Positions 1-11,698 of a stretch of DNA of 64,000 nucleotides are shown in pieces. The stretch covers positions 188,215,545 to 188,279,544 of the forward strand of contig NC_135785.1 of NCBI RefSeq assembly GCF_051106095.1, written 5' to 3'. A program made the position numbers and the translations under genes. Numbering within the stretch: position 1 is the first letter of the stretch; each line of letters opens with the position of its first letter. The stretch comes from Pogona vitticeps. Lineage: Eukaryota > Chordata > Lepidosauria > Squamata > Agamidae. Below the pieces are notes generated by a model that had not been told where the DNA came from, made no database searches, and worked only from the letters and a program-made list of their open reading frames with translations.

Positions 1-36
1 GTAGTAGTAGTAGTTGTTGTTGTTGTTGTTGTTAAA
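1..36. repeat. GTA/GTT trinucleotide microsatellite
   Basis: The window opens with four GTA units followed by about seven GTT units. GTT runs like this are often the tail of a minus-strand BovB or SINE copy, but the tract is cut by the window edge, so its origin cannot be read. Confidence 0.85.
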
Positions 37-1180
37 GGTTGGCTGATGCCTTCCATCAGTCTTTTACAGGATTTTGACTTGCTAGGTTTCTCTTTTCAAG
101 GCATCTACATGGAGAGGGCTCTTCCTGTGTGTTGCCCCGTATCCTCTTTTATGTTCAACTCTTCAGTTCAGTTTTGGAGTGGCACCTCAAAGGGCAGAGT
201 CAAGAGCACTGCCAGTCTTTTTGATGACTTCCTTTTCTTTGGGGAAAGGAGGCCAGGATGGTGCCAGCTTCTCTCGGACATTTTCTAGTCAATGGCCCAG
301 GAGCTGGGGCTCCTGCTGGCAAAAGAAAACACCGAGGGCCCCACTTCTTTTTTTATTTCCCATGAATAGAATTGGGTGCATCATTCCTGGCATCAGTTTC
401 CTGCCTGCAAACTGGTAGGGTTTCGGGGAATGGCTGGATATCCTCATATGTAGGAAGAAACAAAGCTCATGGAATTGCAAAAGTAGTCAGGCACCTCCTT
501 TTTGTGTGACAGGTTGTGGCTCCAGGCAAAGCTTTCCTTTGGAGGCTGAGCAAGGCCACGTGTGGTCCTCAAAGACTGTTTCATAGGATAAGAGTAAGCT
601 AGGCAGGTGCCAGGACTAGCAGGTTTTAGTTCACTCCTGGGTAGTTCCAATGGTGTTTCTTTTTGGGTGGCAGACAAAATTCTGAGGGCAGATCCACAGG
701 TGCAAATGGATTTGGCAGATTCATCAAGTTATAGAATTTATTTTAATGATGGTGGTGTGCAGGTGTGTAGCTTGGGGCTGGGCATAGGATGGGTTTCACT
801 CGAGACCTGACATTTTTGGAGTTTGTTTATTTGTTTGTTTGCTTGCTTGCTTGTTTCCCCCCATTTAGGAGCACTCTGATTGCAAGCACGGGATGGACCC
901 AACTCAGTTGTGCACTACTTTTGTGACAACCTAGTAGTTTTCCATGCACCGACAACCCATCTTGTGATCAGAACAGGTGATGTGGCTAATACAAGCCTTC
1001 ATTTTGGATAGGAGCAGCCTTCATGGCAGCTGTGCTGGGCAATGGTCCAGAGGATATTAAAAGGAGGGGGGTGTTGGTCATTGAATAAATTATAGTTGTA
1101 TGTTCTTACACTGCCACAGGTGTAGGCCAGTTGTTGGCCATTTTTGTGTTTTGCAGGTACATGGAGCACCAGCAGGCAGA
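37..1180. other. Unassigned intergenic sequence before the SGNH-type relic
   Basis: No convincing coding region. A tetranucleotide GTTT/GCTT tract lies at about 821-857. Part of this stretch may be the decayed upstream portion of the relic that follows, because a pyrimidine-rich tract ending in CAG at about 1156 precedes it, but I could not identify a protein domain here. Confidence 0.4.
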
Positions 1181-1184
1181 AGTA

Positions 1185-2165
1185 GATTTTGATCATTGGG
1201 CATAGCTTCATCTTTTGGACAGTGCGTTATGCAGAAAAATCAGCCTGGGAACACAACTTAAGCTTAGGGACTTCAGCTTGCATAGAATGGAAAGGACAGA
1301 GAGGAATGCTGTGGAGCAAATTTAGTAGCACGGCTTTTAGATGCTCTGCCGGCAAGCCTCCTGCTATCCTGGTTATTCATCTGGGTGGCAATGACCTGGT
1401 CAAGCAGAGCGGCAAGTCCTTAATAATTGAGATACCAAGGAACTTGTGTGCATGGAAGAGAGTGCATCCACTCACCCAAATTATTTGGTCCACGATTGTC
1501 CCCAGGATGGCATGGAGGGCTGACATTCCCACACATGGCATTAACAAGGCTCACCGGAGTGTAAACTGAGAACTATGCAGAGTTGTATGCAAGGACTTGG
1601 GCTCCATGATCGGGCACCTGGAGACACAGGTACAGTGGTCTGAGTCATTCAGAAATAATGGGGTGCATTTGTCGGATTTGGGTTTGGAGATATTTTTGCA
1701 GGATCTGCAAAGGGGCCTGTATTTGGAATTGGATATCATGGCAGGCAGGGGACATAGCTACATAAGCTAGTTCTCTGCAGTGGCTGGTAGTGCAGAATGA
1801 AGATGGATCAGAGAGTTCCTCGTGGAGCTCAAGTAGAGTATAGCATGTCTGAACCCTCAAAACCACAGATCACGAGATTACGGTGGAGGGGAAGGATGCG
1901 CTGGGGACACCTCCAGGCTGAAGGCTGCCATAGACACAGGGCTAGAGGCCTGGGGGTGGTCAGTTCATGAACAGCTGGGGCCGCACTGTCATTGGGATCA
2001 TGCAACCTCAGGGCAGGACACCTGGCCATTGTCATGAAGAAGAGGTCATGTGACACCTCCGGTACCAGCATCATTCTGCACTACAGAGGGACCCTTTTCA
2101 TGTTTTGAATTGGGCTACGAGTTGACAAAGTTTTATGGTTAATAAAGTGTGGCCCCTGTTTCATC
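1185..2165 (+). mobile_element. Relic with an SGNH-hydrolase-like domain (DIRS/Ngaro-type retroelement candidate)
   Basis: The plus strand encodes recognisable pieces of an SGNH/GDSL-like esterase fold: IIGHSFIFW as the first block, HLGGNDLVKQSGKSL as the GGND block near 1372-1415, and NGVHLSDLGLEIFLQDLQ near 1658-1705 as the C-terminal block that holds the histidine. The downstream part contains an AATAAA at about 2141 and looks like a 3' untranslated tail. SGNH domains are known on some tyrosine-recombinase retroelements of the DIRS/Ngaro group. I infer that origin but see no recombinase or reverse transcriptase here. It is broken, with several breaks, and old. A captured host-like gene is the alternative. 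Confidence 0.45.
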
Positions 2166-3228
2166 CCATCATTTGAGTCTCGTCTCGTTCTGGGATGGGA
2201 GGGCAATGTTACTGTGCATATCCTCGTAAAATGTTTTTACTTTTAAAAAAAAATTCTGCAGCTTTTGTCTCTATGCATCAGTTAACTTCTATCAAACAGC
2301 CTCAACAAAAAGCTCTAGGTGCTTATTGAGTTAGAAGGAAATGACTCAGTCACCCAAAAACATATTGGGATGCACATCCTGGAATAAATGCCACATGACC
2401 TAAAGCATGGCAGGAATGCAATGAAAAGTCATGTAACCACAGGGGGGGGGACATTTCACTGGTGTGACCACGGCCTAAGAACGTTAGTCTCTTCCAGCTA
2501 ACAACAACCTCTCCCCTCCATAAGAATAGTCAGGAAGGCATTTGCAGGACTTCTTTCCTATTTTGCATTGTATAATTGTTTATGCTACCCCATACTGTGC
2601 TGAAGTCTCTTATATGCACTGCACAAGTGGATGACAATCTATAAGACACGGAATGCCTTTGTTTTCATGGGTGTAGGACCTTATTTTCTGTGCTACTGAA
2701 GTGATGAAGTGGGAAAAGATTGCAACTGATCTTTCACACTGAGACAAGCTTAATTCTGCTAGCAGAAGGATCTACTGGTTTTTAAGAAGGAGGAGGAGGT
2801 GATGGCAGCTACATCACTAAGCCAGAATCATTTCTAAGCAATTGCTAGACGTTTGCACAGCTAGAACGCACACAGCAGGCAGGGAATCCAACAAAAGCTG
2901 GTCTCCCCATTCATCAACTTGCACATCCTTTGGGAGATTTGGGCTTATCAAGAAACCCTGCAAGCCTAGCAGTCATCACGTCAGGCAGTTCTGTCTCTTT
3001 GCTCCACATCATGGTCTCCCACTGGCAGGGAAATGCCAATTGTTGTGACATCATGCAACGCAGGCAAATGTGTCTGATCATTATGAAGCAGAACTGGACA
3101 TGGGGCTGCTTTTTTATCAACAGCAGGGTCTATGGGGGCAAAAATACACAGTTCTGGCACTGAAGGATACATGCAAGACAGTTTGATACCTGTATCTCAT
3201 CCAGGACTTGGAAAAACGTTACTGCTTC
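2166..3228. other. Intergenic, nothing recognised
   Basis: No protein-like reading frame, RNA gene or known repeat was seen. There is only a short poly-G run at about 2442-2450. Confidence 0.4.
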
Positions 3229-3307
3229 AATTTATAGCTCCCAGAATCTCCTCTCTCATTGGCTGGGAGGCTCTGAGAACTGCAATCCAAGCTCTGATCT
3301 CATCCAC

Positions 3308-3340
<33 letters not shown>
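3229..3340. repeat. Possible fold-back element remnant followed by a GA microsatellite
   Basis: Bases 3229-3293 carry the CTCCCAGAATC...ACTGCAATCC arrangement typical of short hAT-like fold-back elements of reptiles (compare 49474-49580 and 50540-50675). A pure GA tract follows at about 3309-3340. Confidence 0.35.
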
Positions 3341-5456
3341 CATTTTTCATTCTGTTTTCACGGAGTGAGGTTTAAAAAGGAGGATTCCATTGAATATTGT
3401 TATTATGGGAGACCTTCTCCAACAATGTGAATTAGGACCCCGAAAAAGGACAATTTTAGGCACACTTTCAGGAAACATCTCATAAATTTTGTCTGACTTA
3501 AGCTTTATTTGGGCATTTAGAAGAAAATTAATCTAAATGTTGCGGGTGGAGGAGAATGAGTGGTAATTCCATTTCTTTCTTTATCGTGAGGAATAACAAT
3601 CTGAAATGGGGGGGGGACCCGCTGGCCATGCATAGGTCTCTCCACATCCTTGAAGACCTGAAGAATCAGGGGGAAACAATTGAGGAACTAACGCTAGCAC
3701 CTTCCCTTCCTAACACATTCAGATTACTTCTTTTTTCACTTATTGAACATGGCTCTAATGTTCCCTAGAAGAATATCATTGCTACTTCTGGCTAGGGCAT
3801 GAAGGAAGCAGAGAGGGCTCCTGGAAAGAGCAGGTGTTCAGGCTCTTTATTTCCCTAAATATTAAAATGATAATACTAGGCAATGTTATAGCTACATTCA
3901 CAGATGTAGCTAAGATTCAGTGCCATCTTCACAAGCAACAAAACTGCTGATATCATGTCACCAAATATTCCCTAGAGGCAGACCAAATTCCTCATCTGTT
4001 TGGGAGGAGGTCAGATAAGGAAAATCTCAAAAAATAAATATGCAAGGAATTATTGAGAAAATTTATTTCACAAATTACATTTGACCCAGTTGTTCTTACA
4101 AAATAGTTCTATGATCCATTTTTGAGACCTTTTTCTTGTTTGATCTCCTCAAAGGTAGTGCCTAAAAGTTAATGTGGAACTAATTAAACTTCTCGTGGGC
4201 AAGGTGTATGAATCCCTTATCATCCAGGCTATATTAGAAATGTGTAAAGGGGAAGCCCAAGTTACTCATGTTTCCATTTTTTTCTGCTTCTCACAAAATG
4301 CCTTTTTGGATTACAGCAACTATGCATAACAATGTGGCATTGATCAAACATCTTTGGCTCTCCAGTCATCCTGGGTCCCAGCCATGGTAAATGTTTGCTA
4401 GAATTACCTGTTTAGTCCAAAATACCTAGCAGATCAAAGGATACCTACCCTTTGCTACAGCCTAATTTGATCAACATAATGTGGATGCTTGATCATTAGA
4501 GAGCATGAATAGACAGTGGGAAATATATGTAGATTAATTATATTAGGCTAAATATGACACACTGTCATTTCTAAGATTCAGTTATGATCTCACAACAAAT
4601 TGGCATAAAATCTACAAACTGCAGTTAAGCTACAACAACTGGAAATCAATGCATCTTAGAGAAAAGGCTTTGTACAATAACAATGACACGAAACACTTTG
4701 ATTGACACCCAGATTAACCATATGAGTGTACTGAAACATAGAGCTTTTAAGTGTACATTTTGGTTCAGTGTGCAGAAGCAGAACCCTGAGGGCATGTATG
4801 TCTTTCTTTCTTGGAGTGAATTCTACAGCCTCATCTCATTCAGCAGGTTAACATTGGTCCGCTGCATTCTAATACTGTGTGGCCAGCTAGTTGGCCCATA
4901 TCCCAAAGAAAATATGACACACTCGGCCCCACCCATGCAGAATACTACTAGTAGAATAAATATTGTGAAAAGGATAGGGCTAAGAGCTCTAACTGCACTG
5001 CAGAGCTGCAGAAAGCAACAAATAGCTAGAGAGGGATGTTGCTGGACATGCACAGCTGTGCCACAAAATTGTGCAGTCTCTCCCTGTTCCTCTCTTTCAT
5101 TCTTCACATACAAACTAAAGCCTCTTCTCTAGGAATAAATTTAAAAATAACAAAAAAAAACAGCAAACTTTGTGTGCTGTCTCAATGTGCTCAGATCAAG
5201 CATTTTCTGCAACAATAGAAGAAAGTGATAAATATTATATTTTGTTGCCCACATGCTCTGACATTTGCTCCCAGCAACCCTTCTGTTGTAGCGGCTTTTA
5301 CTCCTTGGCTTCCAACGTGGTGCACCGTTGCTCCCTCCAGACATTTGAAGTTGTTCTTGTGATCATTTCTAGTAAGAGTTGGGTTTGTACAGACTTTTGC
5401 CTGCCGCAAATAAATTATCATGAATTAGAACCCTCAAAATAGTCAGTCACCATACA
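3341..5456. other. Intergenic AT-rich sequence, nothing recognised
   Basis: The longest open frame (4683-5132, +) shows no domain or biased composition and is read as chance. No repeat family was recognised. Confidence 0.4.
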
Positions 5457-5464
5457 GGCTAGGG

Positions 5465-5755
5465 CAGACCTGGGCAAAGTTGCAGCCCAAGGGCCACATA
5501 CGGCCCGCGAGCCACTCCTGTCCGGCCCGCCGGACATCAAAACCATGTATAGCTTTTTGTCTAAAGTTGATCAGTTGCTTATCTTTAACATACCACAAAA
5601 AACCTCTTTAGTATTTGTGAAGATTAACAAGTTTAAAATAAAAACAATCATAACATCACTGTTTCATTTTAGTTTTAAGTAAAGTTTGTTCGGCCCCCAA
5701 ATATAGTTCAGATTTTTAATGTGGTCCCCCTATAGAAATTAATTGCCCACCCCTG
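5465..5755. mobile_element. Non-autonomous hAT transposon (MITE), complete ends
   Basis: This 291-bp element begins CAGACCTGGGCAA and ends TTGCCCACCCCTG, imperfect terminal inverted repeats of the hAT (Charlie-like) kind. It is flanked by an 8-bp duplication, GGCTAGGG at 5457-5464 and GGCTAAGG at 5756-5763, differing at one base. The 8-bp size is the hAT signature. There is no transposase. The interior is rich in GGCCC near the left end and AT-rich in the middle. Confidence 0.85.
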
Positions 5756-5945
5756 GGCTAAGGTATACTAGGAGTAATAGTCCAAAAAAGGTGCAACTTG
5801 TCCTAGTTCTAAGTATAGCATAGATAAACATGGACAACTCTGACCATTTCATATCACTGGAAATGGCCACTTAAGGGCACAGGGTGCACTCGTGCATATA
5901 TTGAGTAAACATTAAAAGAGCATCTGGCTAAAGAGTGAGATGTTG

Positions 5946-6025
5946 AGAGTGTCATTGCCCACTGTGCCTCCTTGACAGGAGCTGGACGTGATCCATGGGG
6001 TCCCTTTTAAGTTCTGCAGTTCTAA

Positions 6026-6070
<45 letters not shown>
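5946..6070 (+). repeat. tRNA-derived SINE (GAT-tailed family), 3' half
   Basis: This matches the reverse complement of the copies at 18436-18566 and 18967-19096 (CACTGTGCCTCCTTGACAGG, TGATCCATGGGGTCCC, TTCTGCAGTTCTAAGAT) and ends in about fourteen GAT units at 6027-6069. The tRNA-like head is absent, so this is a 5'-truncated copy. The GAT tail shows that this family extends by a simple-repeat 3' end. Confidence 0.7.
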
Positions 6071-6936
6071 GATTACAGTTGCATGCCATGAAGGACTGAC
6101 TTTACCATTAAGTTATCTGCCAAAGCATTGCACACATGCCTGACCCACAGGACAATCAGCTTGGAGGGAGCAGGGAAGAGTTTTTTGTTAGTGGCACCAC
6201 AGCTGTGAAACACAATGCAGTTGTGACATATAAGATTCCCTATTTGCAAACCTTCAGAAAAACTCAAAAACATACGTGTTTTCTGTGGCTTATTCGTACA
6301 CAGGTTTCCTAATGGGCTGCCAATAAGGTAGAAATGATTTTCACAGTAATTATATTGGATTTTAATATACTTACTCAGCTGGACATCCTAGGCTTACTAC
6401 AGATCCTTATTAATAAATAATGGCTTTGTTGGCATTTATTGTTATTTGTGTTTTTTACTGATCACTGGAAACAGGTTTGAGAGGATTTTCATTCTTAAAG
6501 GCAGCCTGGAAGTATTCTAAACAAACAGATATATTTAACAAACGAATAATTATAACAAATACCGTGCAAATCTGCCTCCCAAACCCCACCCACATATCTG
6601 GAATATGCAAAGCACAAAATCAGCTGAGAAACAGCCTGTATTAATTAATCTAATTTATCAAGTAAATATTTTTCCAGTATGTAAGGTGAGGTAACATCTC
6701 CTTTGCCATGTAAACATTCCCACTGTTTGATGCAGTCCATTCATTTAATCACTCTATCTGAAATAAGGCAAATGTTGTAATCTGATATGCATATGCATTT
6801 CCACCCCACTGCTTCTTCTCCCTATTACTGAAATTCTGTTTTGTTAGTATTGACAGTTATTTAATTAATTTCCTGTGAAAACATGAGGGGAGAGCATAAT
6901 TCTACACATTCAGCTTATGGACCCAAATATAAAACA
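6071..6936. other. Intergenic, nothing recognised
   Basis: AT-rich sequence without a recognisable gene or repeat. Confidence 0.4.
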
Positions 6937-7318
6937 CCACATTTTTCCATCTATAAGATATCCCCATATATAAGATGCCCCCCTTTTCTAACCCAAAATT
7001 AAGAAACCTTAACTTTGAGTATTCAACCTCTAAGCTCAGAACACTCAGACATTACAAGTCCCTGTTGAATCTGAGCTTTGCCTACAGGCTCCACCTCCAG
7101 GTGTGTTCCCATTGGTTTGTACAGCATCAGCTGTCATCAGTTACATAAGGCTTGTGACTGGAGGAAGCTAAGCCTCATGATTGGAAGCAGCCTTTTTGCA
7201 GAGGCAAGGTATGTGCCATTTTGTTCTCTCCTCAGCTTACTTCCGGTATAAGACGACCCTCAATTTTTAGTCTAATGATTTTAGAAAAAAGTATTGTCTT
7301 ATACACAGAAAAATATGG
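6937..7318. mobile_element. MITE with TATAAGA-containing inverted ends (superfamily unassigned)
   Basis: The left end reads CCACATTTTTCCATCTATAAG. The right end, reverse complemented, reads CCATATTTTTCTGTGTATAAG, giving imperfect terminal inverted repeats of about 24 bp. Sub-terminal TATAAGA(T/C)G motifs recur inside both ends. No transposase is present and I could not settle the target duplication, so the superfamily is left open. Confidence 0.6.
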
Positions 7319-8170
7319 CAAAATATCTCCCAGGAGTTCTTGATCCACTTATATGAAAAACAGCAGATAAAACAAAGTGTTAAGGGAAACTTCGTTTTGG
7401 AATAATTGTAGTTCTTTCTGATCTCTTTCAGTTTGCATAAAAATAAGTATATGAAGATCTTTTTATATTTCCTTATTTCTCTCAGAAGCTCAGAGTGGTG
7501 CATCTCAGCTGGAGACATTTTGGGAAGACATAAAACCAAAATTTAAAAAAAATCCTGCCAATAGATTCAGCAAATGTAAAACAGAGAGTAAGAGAAAAAA
7601 GGGACACAAACCTCACAATTTCCATGCACATTGCACAATCATCATATCAATTTTTGCCAGTAGCATTGATGAGAAAGTTCACAGAAAATGGATAACACTT
7701 TAGATAATGGTTAGTGAGTCCCAAAATCTAATTCAATTAAGTTTCTGTTAGAGGGGCCCAATTTTTAACAGTTAAGTATAATTGCTATTTAAATGTAAAT
7801 TATGTGACTACAATAAAGTCTTACAAGAAAGGTGTGGGGAGAAAAATTCCATCTGATTTTACTTCCTTCCTTCCTTATGCCAGCTTTGAGGTTTAGAGAG
7901 AAGCAGCAGCTATGTGAATTTTTGAAGGACTGATTTCTCACCACGAAAATACTTGGCTTTCCTTCTCTTGCTTCTTTTAATCTCCAATGCTTAACCTCAC
8001 CCTTTTAAATGTACTAATTCCCATGTGAATCCCAGCAGTCATCCCAGAGAGCCAAGCAAGCTTCTGGGACCAGTGAGATTGCTTTATGTGGTGTTCAATG
8101 CAAAACACAGAAGAACCCTCCACCTTGATGCAAGAAGACTGTTACCTGGTTCCAAGAGGTCCCAACTGTA
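7319..8170. other. Intergenic, nothing recognised
   Basis: AT-rich sequence. The minus-strand open frame over 7267-7539 runs into the MITE end and is not gene-like. Confidence 0.4.
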
Positions 8171-8204
8171 CGTTGGTTTAAAATAGGAATGTGCGCTAGT
8201 ACCA

Positions 8205-8325
8205 AAGCCGGGATTCAGAATTTGGATTCAGAATTTGGAATTATAGCTCTTCAGATTCAGAATTCAGAATGTTTAAAATTCAGAATTTCTGGATATCCAG
8301 AATTCTGTTACAGTCAATATGAATA
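8205..8325. repeat. Degenerate tandem array of ATTCAGAATT-like units
   Basis: The motif ATTCAGAATT, or close variants, recurs about seven times in roughly 110 bases, on both strands because the unit is nearly palindromic (GAATTC core, TCTGGATATCCAGA in the middle). It is not a simple microsatellite. Confidence 0.6.
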
Positions 8326-8663
8326 CTATATAGTCATTATTTTCCCCTTTAAGAAAATTCACCAGCAGAACATTTTTAAAGGATTTGCTCTATCCCTCAT
8401 GCCTCCAGCTCCCACCAATGTCCTAGAAGTAGACCACACTGGATATAGCGGAATATATGTGTGATAAGGCATGTGTTGTATTGTGTAGTTAGATTTTTAA
8501 AAAAAACAAAACAAGAAATTGAGTCTTTTCTACAAACGAATGCCTTAAGATGCAAAATATATTATTTGCATTTTGCTTAAAGACAATGTATAACACAGAC
8601 GGGAATAATTCAAGTTATTTTCCACAATGTTTTTGTTTAGCACTTCAAATCTCCCTCATGAAA

Positions 8664-8758
8664 ATTAAAGGTAAAGGTTCCCCTTGACAATTTTTGTCCA
8701 GTCGTGTTCGACTCTAGGGGGCGGTGCTCATCCCCGTTTCTAAGCCGTAGAGCCAGCG
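8664..8758 (-). repeat. Sauria-type SINE, 3' end only
   Basis: This is the reverse complement of the 3' end of the SINEs at 20170-20513 and 24694-25037. It holds the AAAGGTAAAGG tail complement, CCCCTTGACAA, TGTCCAGTCGTGTTCGACTC and the AGAGCCAGCG block. The tRNA-related head is missing. Confidence 0.8.
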
Positions 8759-9475
8759 TTAATGACGAAACAACAACAACCCCTGGCCTGCTCTCCCCTG
8801 CTCACAAACAGCTTTTATCTTCCTCAGGGGCCTTAATTTGAATTTTGAGATGAGCTTCCAATCTTTTAGAATAGAACCTGGGTCAGCATCAGATGAAGGA
8901 AAATTAAAGAACATGTACAGAATTCCTTCTTGTTGTCTCACTAATGGGATTTTAAAAAAATAATAGCAAATTTAAGGGACAAAGCTGCCTTCTTTTCCGT
9001 GCTACTGAAGAGATATCCACCTAATGGTAAAGTTGACTCACACAACTCAAAATATTTGAGATTATGAGTTCCATAGTGACCATAGCCTTATTCTAGTTTT
9101 TGAAATTAACTTCCTCTTCCTTTGCCAGGATTATGATCAATTCTACACATGCATGCACATGCTAGAATTTTACTTTCTTCAGTGTGATAAAATAAAATAT
9201 GCCAGTTTAAGTTCTACATATTTCCAAACACATCATTTAGATAGCGGAATCCTATTGTTGATTTACACATGCAAAAGTTAAATAGTGTAAATAACTGTAG
9301 CAAGTTTCTGCTAACTGAGTTGCAAAATGGAGCACACACTTCATAACGTGACCAGTGCCTCACTAGTTAGCAGCAATCTGCTGAGGTGAGATACCCAATT
9401 TAATGTATACATGTGTAAATCATCAACAGAATTCTGGCCAATAAAATTGAGTTATCTTCCTATTACACCCACCTT
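8759..9475. other. Intergenic, nothing recognised
   Basis: No gene or repeat recognised. Confidence 0.4.
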
Positions 9476-9778
9476 GTTGTTGTTGATGTTTAGTCATTAA
9501 GTCATGTCTGACTCTTCGTGACCCTATGGACCAGAGCACACTAGGCCCTCCTGTCTCCCACTGCCTCCCAGAGTTTGCTCAAATTCATGTTGGTGGCCTT
9601 GATGACACTGTCCAAATATCTCATCCTCTGTTATCCCCTTCTCCTCTTGTCTTCTCACTTTCCCAACATCAGGGTCTTTTCCAGGAGGTCTTCTCTTCTC
9701 ATGAGATGGTCAAAGTATTGGAGCCTCAGCTTCAAGATCTGTCCTTCCAGTGAGTACTCAGGGTTGACATTCCTTCTT
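9476..9778 (-). mobile_element. BovB LINE, 3' end fragment
   Basis: Read on the minus strand it encodes the BovB C-terminal motif NPEYSLEGQILKLRLQYF...LMRREDLLEKTLMLGK and ends in the BovB tail (CACGAAGAGTCAGACATGAC, then TTAATGACTAAACATCAACA). It is a 5'-truncated copy, the usual result of target-primed reverse transcription. The same tail closes the longer BovB at 45070-48354. Confidence 0.85.
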
Positions 9779-9886
9779 TCTCGCTGCCACCAGTGGATTT
9801 CTTTTATCCACACTGTAAATAACATTACTCTTACACTTGCTGCCAACAACAGAATTAGTTTTATTAAAGGGTATGAAAGGGTAACT
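9779..9886. other. Unassigned spacer between BovB and the LTR relic
   Basis: Nothing recognised; it borders the truncated 3' end of the older LTR element. Confidence 0.4.
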
Positions 9887-9930
9887 CAGAATCACAGATG
9901 GTCTTTATTCATTTTCATTAGATCACAATA

Positions 9931-10674
9931 ATGGTTTCTTTGTCATGGTACGAAACTTTCGCCTCAGATGTTCAGCATTAATTCAATATTGAGCATAAAC
10001 CATTTTTCTAAACATGTCAAAATCTCTTGCTTGATCTAGGGGCATTTGTGAATAGAAATCTGCTAAATCCCCACTTACTTGAGATCTTAGCACACTCATT
10101 TTTTCACTCTCATTCACTTTATAGTCCCAACAAGCATGCTCAAAAGAAATAAGAAATGTTTTGGGGCATTCTCCTTTCTATACTGTGGAAATTTCTTAAG
10201 ATCTATTTTTACATTTTCATTATTATTGTTGTTGTTGTTGTTATTTGGAGGTGCCAATTCTATTCTTTTCAGTTCTAATTGATATTCCATTTGTCTCTTT
10301 TCTTGTTCCATTGCCATTTCTCTTTGTCTTTCCTCAGCTGTTTCTCTAATTTCTAATTCCTTTTGTCTTTCCTCAGCTCTAAGTTGTAGAGCCTTTTCCT
10401 CAGCTTTAAGTTGTAGAGCTTTTTCCTCTGCTCTTGCTTTAATTTCTAGCTCCTTTTTTCTAAGTTTAAATTCTTGTTGTAACTTCCATCTTTCAAATTC
10501 TTGGGAGCTTAGATCCCTTTCTCTCCCTGAGGCACCCTCCTGAGTCTCATTCTCATCCTCCTGTCCCTCAGCTAGGGGAATTTCGTTTCCCTCCATTTCC
10601 TGAGGTAATTGGGGTTGTGCCTCTTCAGAATCAATTACCTCCCTCACTATCCTTTTATTTCTTTTAGGAGGCAT
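9931..10674 (-). pseudogene. Decayed gag 5' region of the older Gmr1-like relic
   Basis: The minus strand starts with MPPKRNKRIVREVIDSE, followed by a long charged coiled-coil segment rich in Glu, Arg, Lys and Leu, a poly-Asn tract from AAC/AAT repeats (10223-10246) and then KIDLKKFPQYRKE. That last motif parallels KADLKKFPVYHKGDC in the younger element's gag. Downstream the similarity continues but the sequence is broken by a few changes. This is a fossil and no function is expected. Confidence 0.7.
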
Positions 10675-10897
10675 ATTTATGTGTATTTAGATAAGCTGGT
10701 TTATTTTGCAGAGAGATATAGCCAAGCAAAGTCAAGCCTCAGTTTAAAAGACTAAAGACTTTTTTCCTTTCTGAGTTCCTGAGTTACTCTGTAGCTCTCC
10801 TTTGGCAGGCAAGGATTGCTACTCTATCTTTTTGCCTCCAGACATTAAACTATTTCAGATTACTTTTATTTTTCTGTTTTTCAAGCCTCTGCTTGTT

Positions 10898-10902
10898 CCA
10901 GT
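10898..10902. repeat. Target-site duplication (left) of the younger LTR element
   Basis: CCAGT here and CCAGT at 17196-17200 flank the element exactly, giving the 5-bp duplication typical of Ty3/Gypsy integration. Confidence 0.95.
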
Positions 10903-11425
10903 TGTGACAAACCCAGACCCACTGGGATCTGCCACACGTTAACTAAGCTGCCACCAACCATTCCCTGTAAGAAGTCACACAGACCAGGGATGGATTTTTA
11001 ACCAATAAAAGAATAAGGTTTATTTAAAACAACACACAGGGAAAATAAAATGATCAGGTGAATAAGATAAAGTAACGTGGCTTAGTCTCATTCATACATA
11101 CACACAGTTTGGTTCACACAGAACCCTTAACTTGAAGCACAGACCCTGAACCTATCAGTTCTGGCTAACCAACAGACACCTGAACCTATCAGGTTGGTAC
11201 TCTGACACACAGTAGTACCCTGTCTGACACACAGACTCCCACACCAGCTTCTTCTTCCCAGCTGCTGCTTCTTCACATCCCAGCGTCTCCCTGCTTCACC
11301 ACACAGGCTTCACATTTATATACAGTACAGCCCTTCCTCCTGATGTCCCGCCTTCCACTCCCCATAGGATGGAACTTTCCCTCCAAACCCATGACAGACA
11401 GGTAACATCAGTGCTGTATGTAACA
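10903..11425 (-). repeat. 3' LTR of the young Gmr1-like element
   Basis: 523 bp, bounded by TGT...ACA. On the minus strand a TATA-box-like TATATAAATG lies at about 11314-11323 and an AATAAA signal at about 11019-11024, so the promoter and polyadenylation parts are in the expected order. It aligns to 16673-17195 with one mismatch, near 11334. Confidence 0.95.
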
Positions 11426-11437
11426 CCTCCCCTCTTT
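11426..11437 (-). other. Polypurine tract of the young LTR element
   Basis: Directly next to the 3' LTR the minus strand reads AAAGAGGGGAGG, the usual plus-strand primer for reverse transcription. Confidence 0.85.
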
Positions 11438-11698
11438 ATAAGTTGTTTTGTAGGGGGAAAGCTAACGTGCTTTTTCCCAAAAAACAACCTGGATAAAATA
11501 CACAACAACAGTTATACATACCATATCATACTTACTTATACTTACATTCTAAGTTAACCATAGCAATTAGGCATTTAAACATTTACCATATACATTACAT
11601 CAATTTACCTTTATTCATACAAACCAAGTTCAAAAAACAGGTACATTTAACTTTTTGTCATCAATATATATACATAGTCCATGTTTCTTTCGCCGTCT
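11438..11698 (-). other. 3' untranslated part of the young LTR element
   Basis: AT-rich sequence between the end of pol and the polypurine tract. No open frame suggesting an envelope or accessory gene. Confidence 0.6.

Noticed and set aside
4683-5132. 149-residue open frame on the plus strand
   Set aside because: No homology pattern, no splice context and no domain; likely chance.
6027-6069. GAT repeat as a CRISPR-like or regulatory array
   Set aside because: It is a pure trinucleotide SINE tail without spacers.
11438-11698. Possible envelope or third gene in the young LTR element
   Set aside because: Only about 260 bases of AT-rich sequence remain between pol and the polypurine tract.
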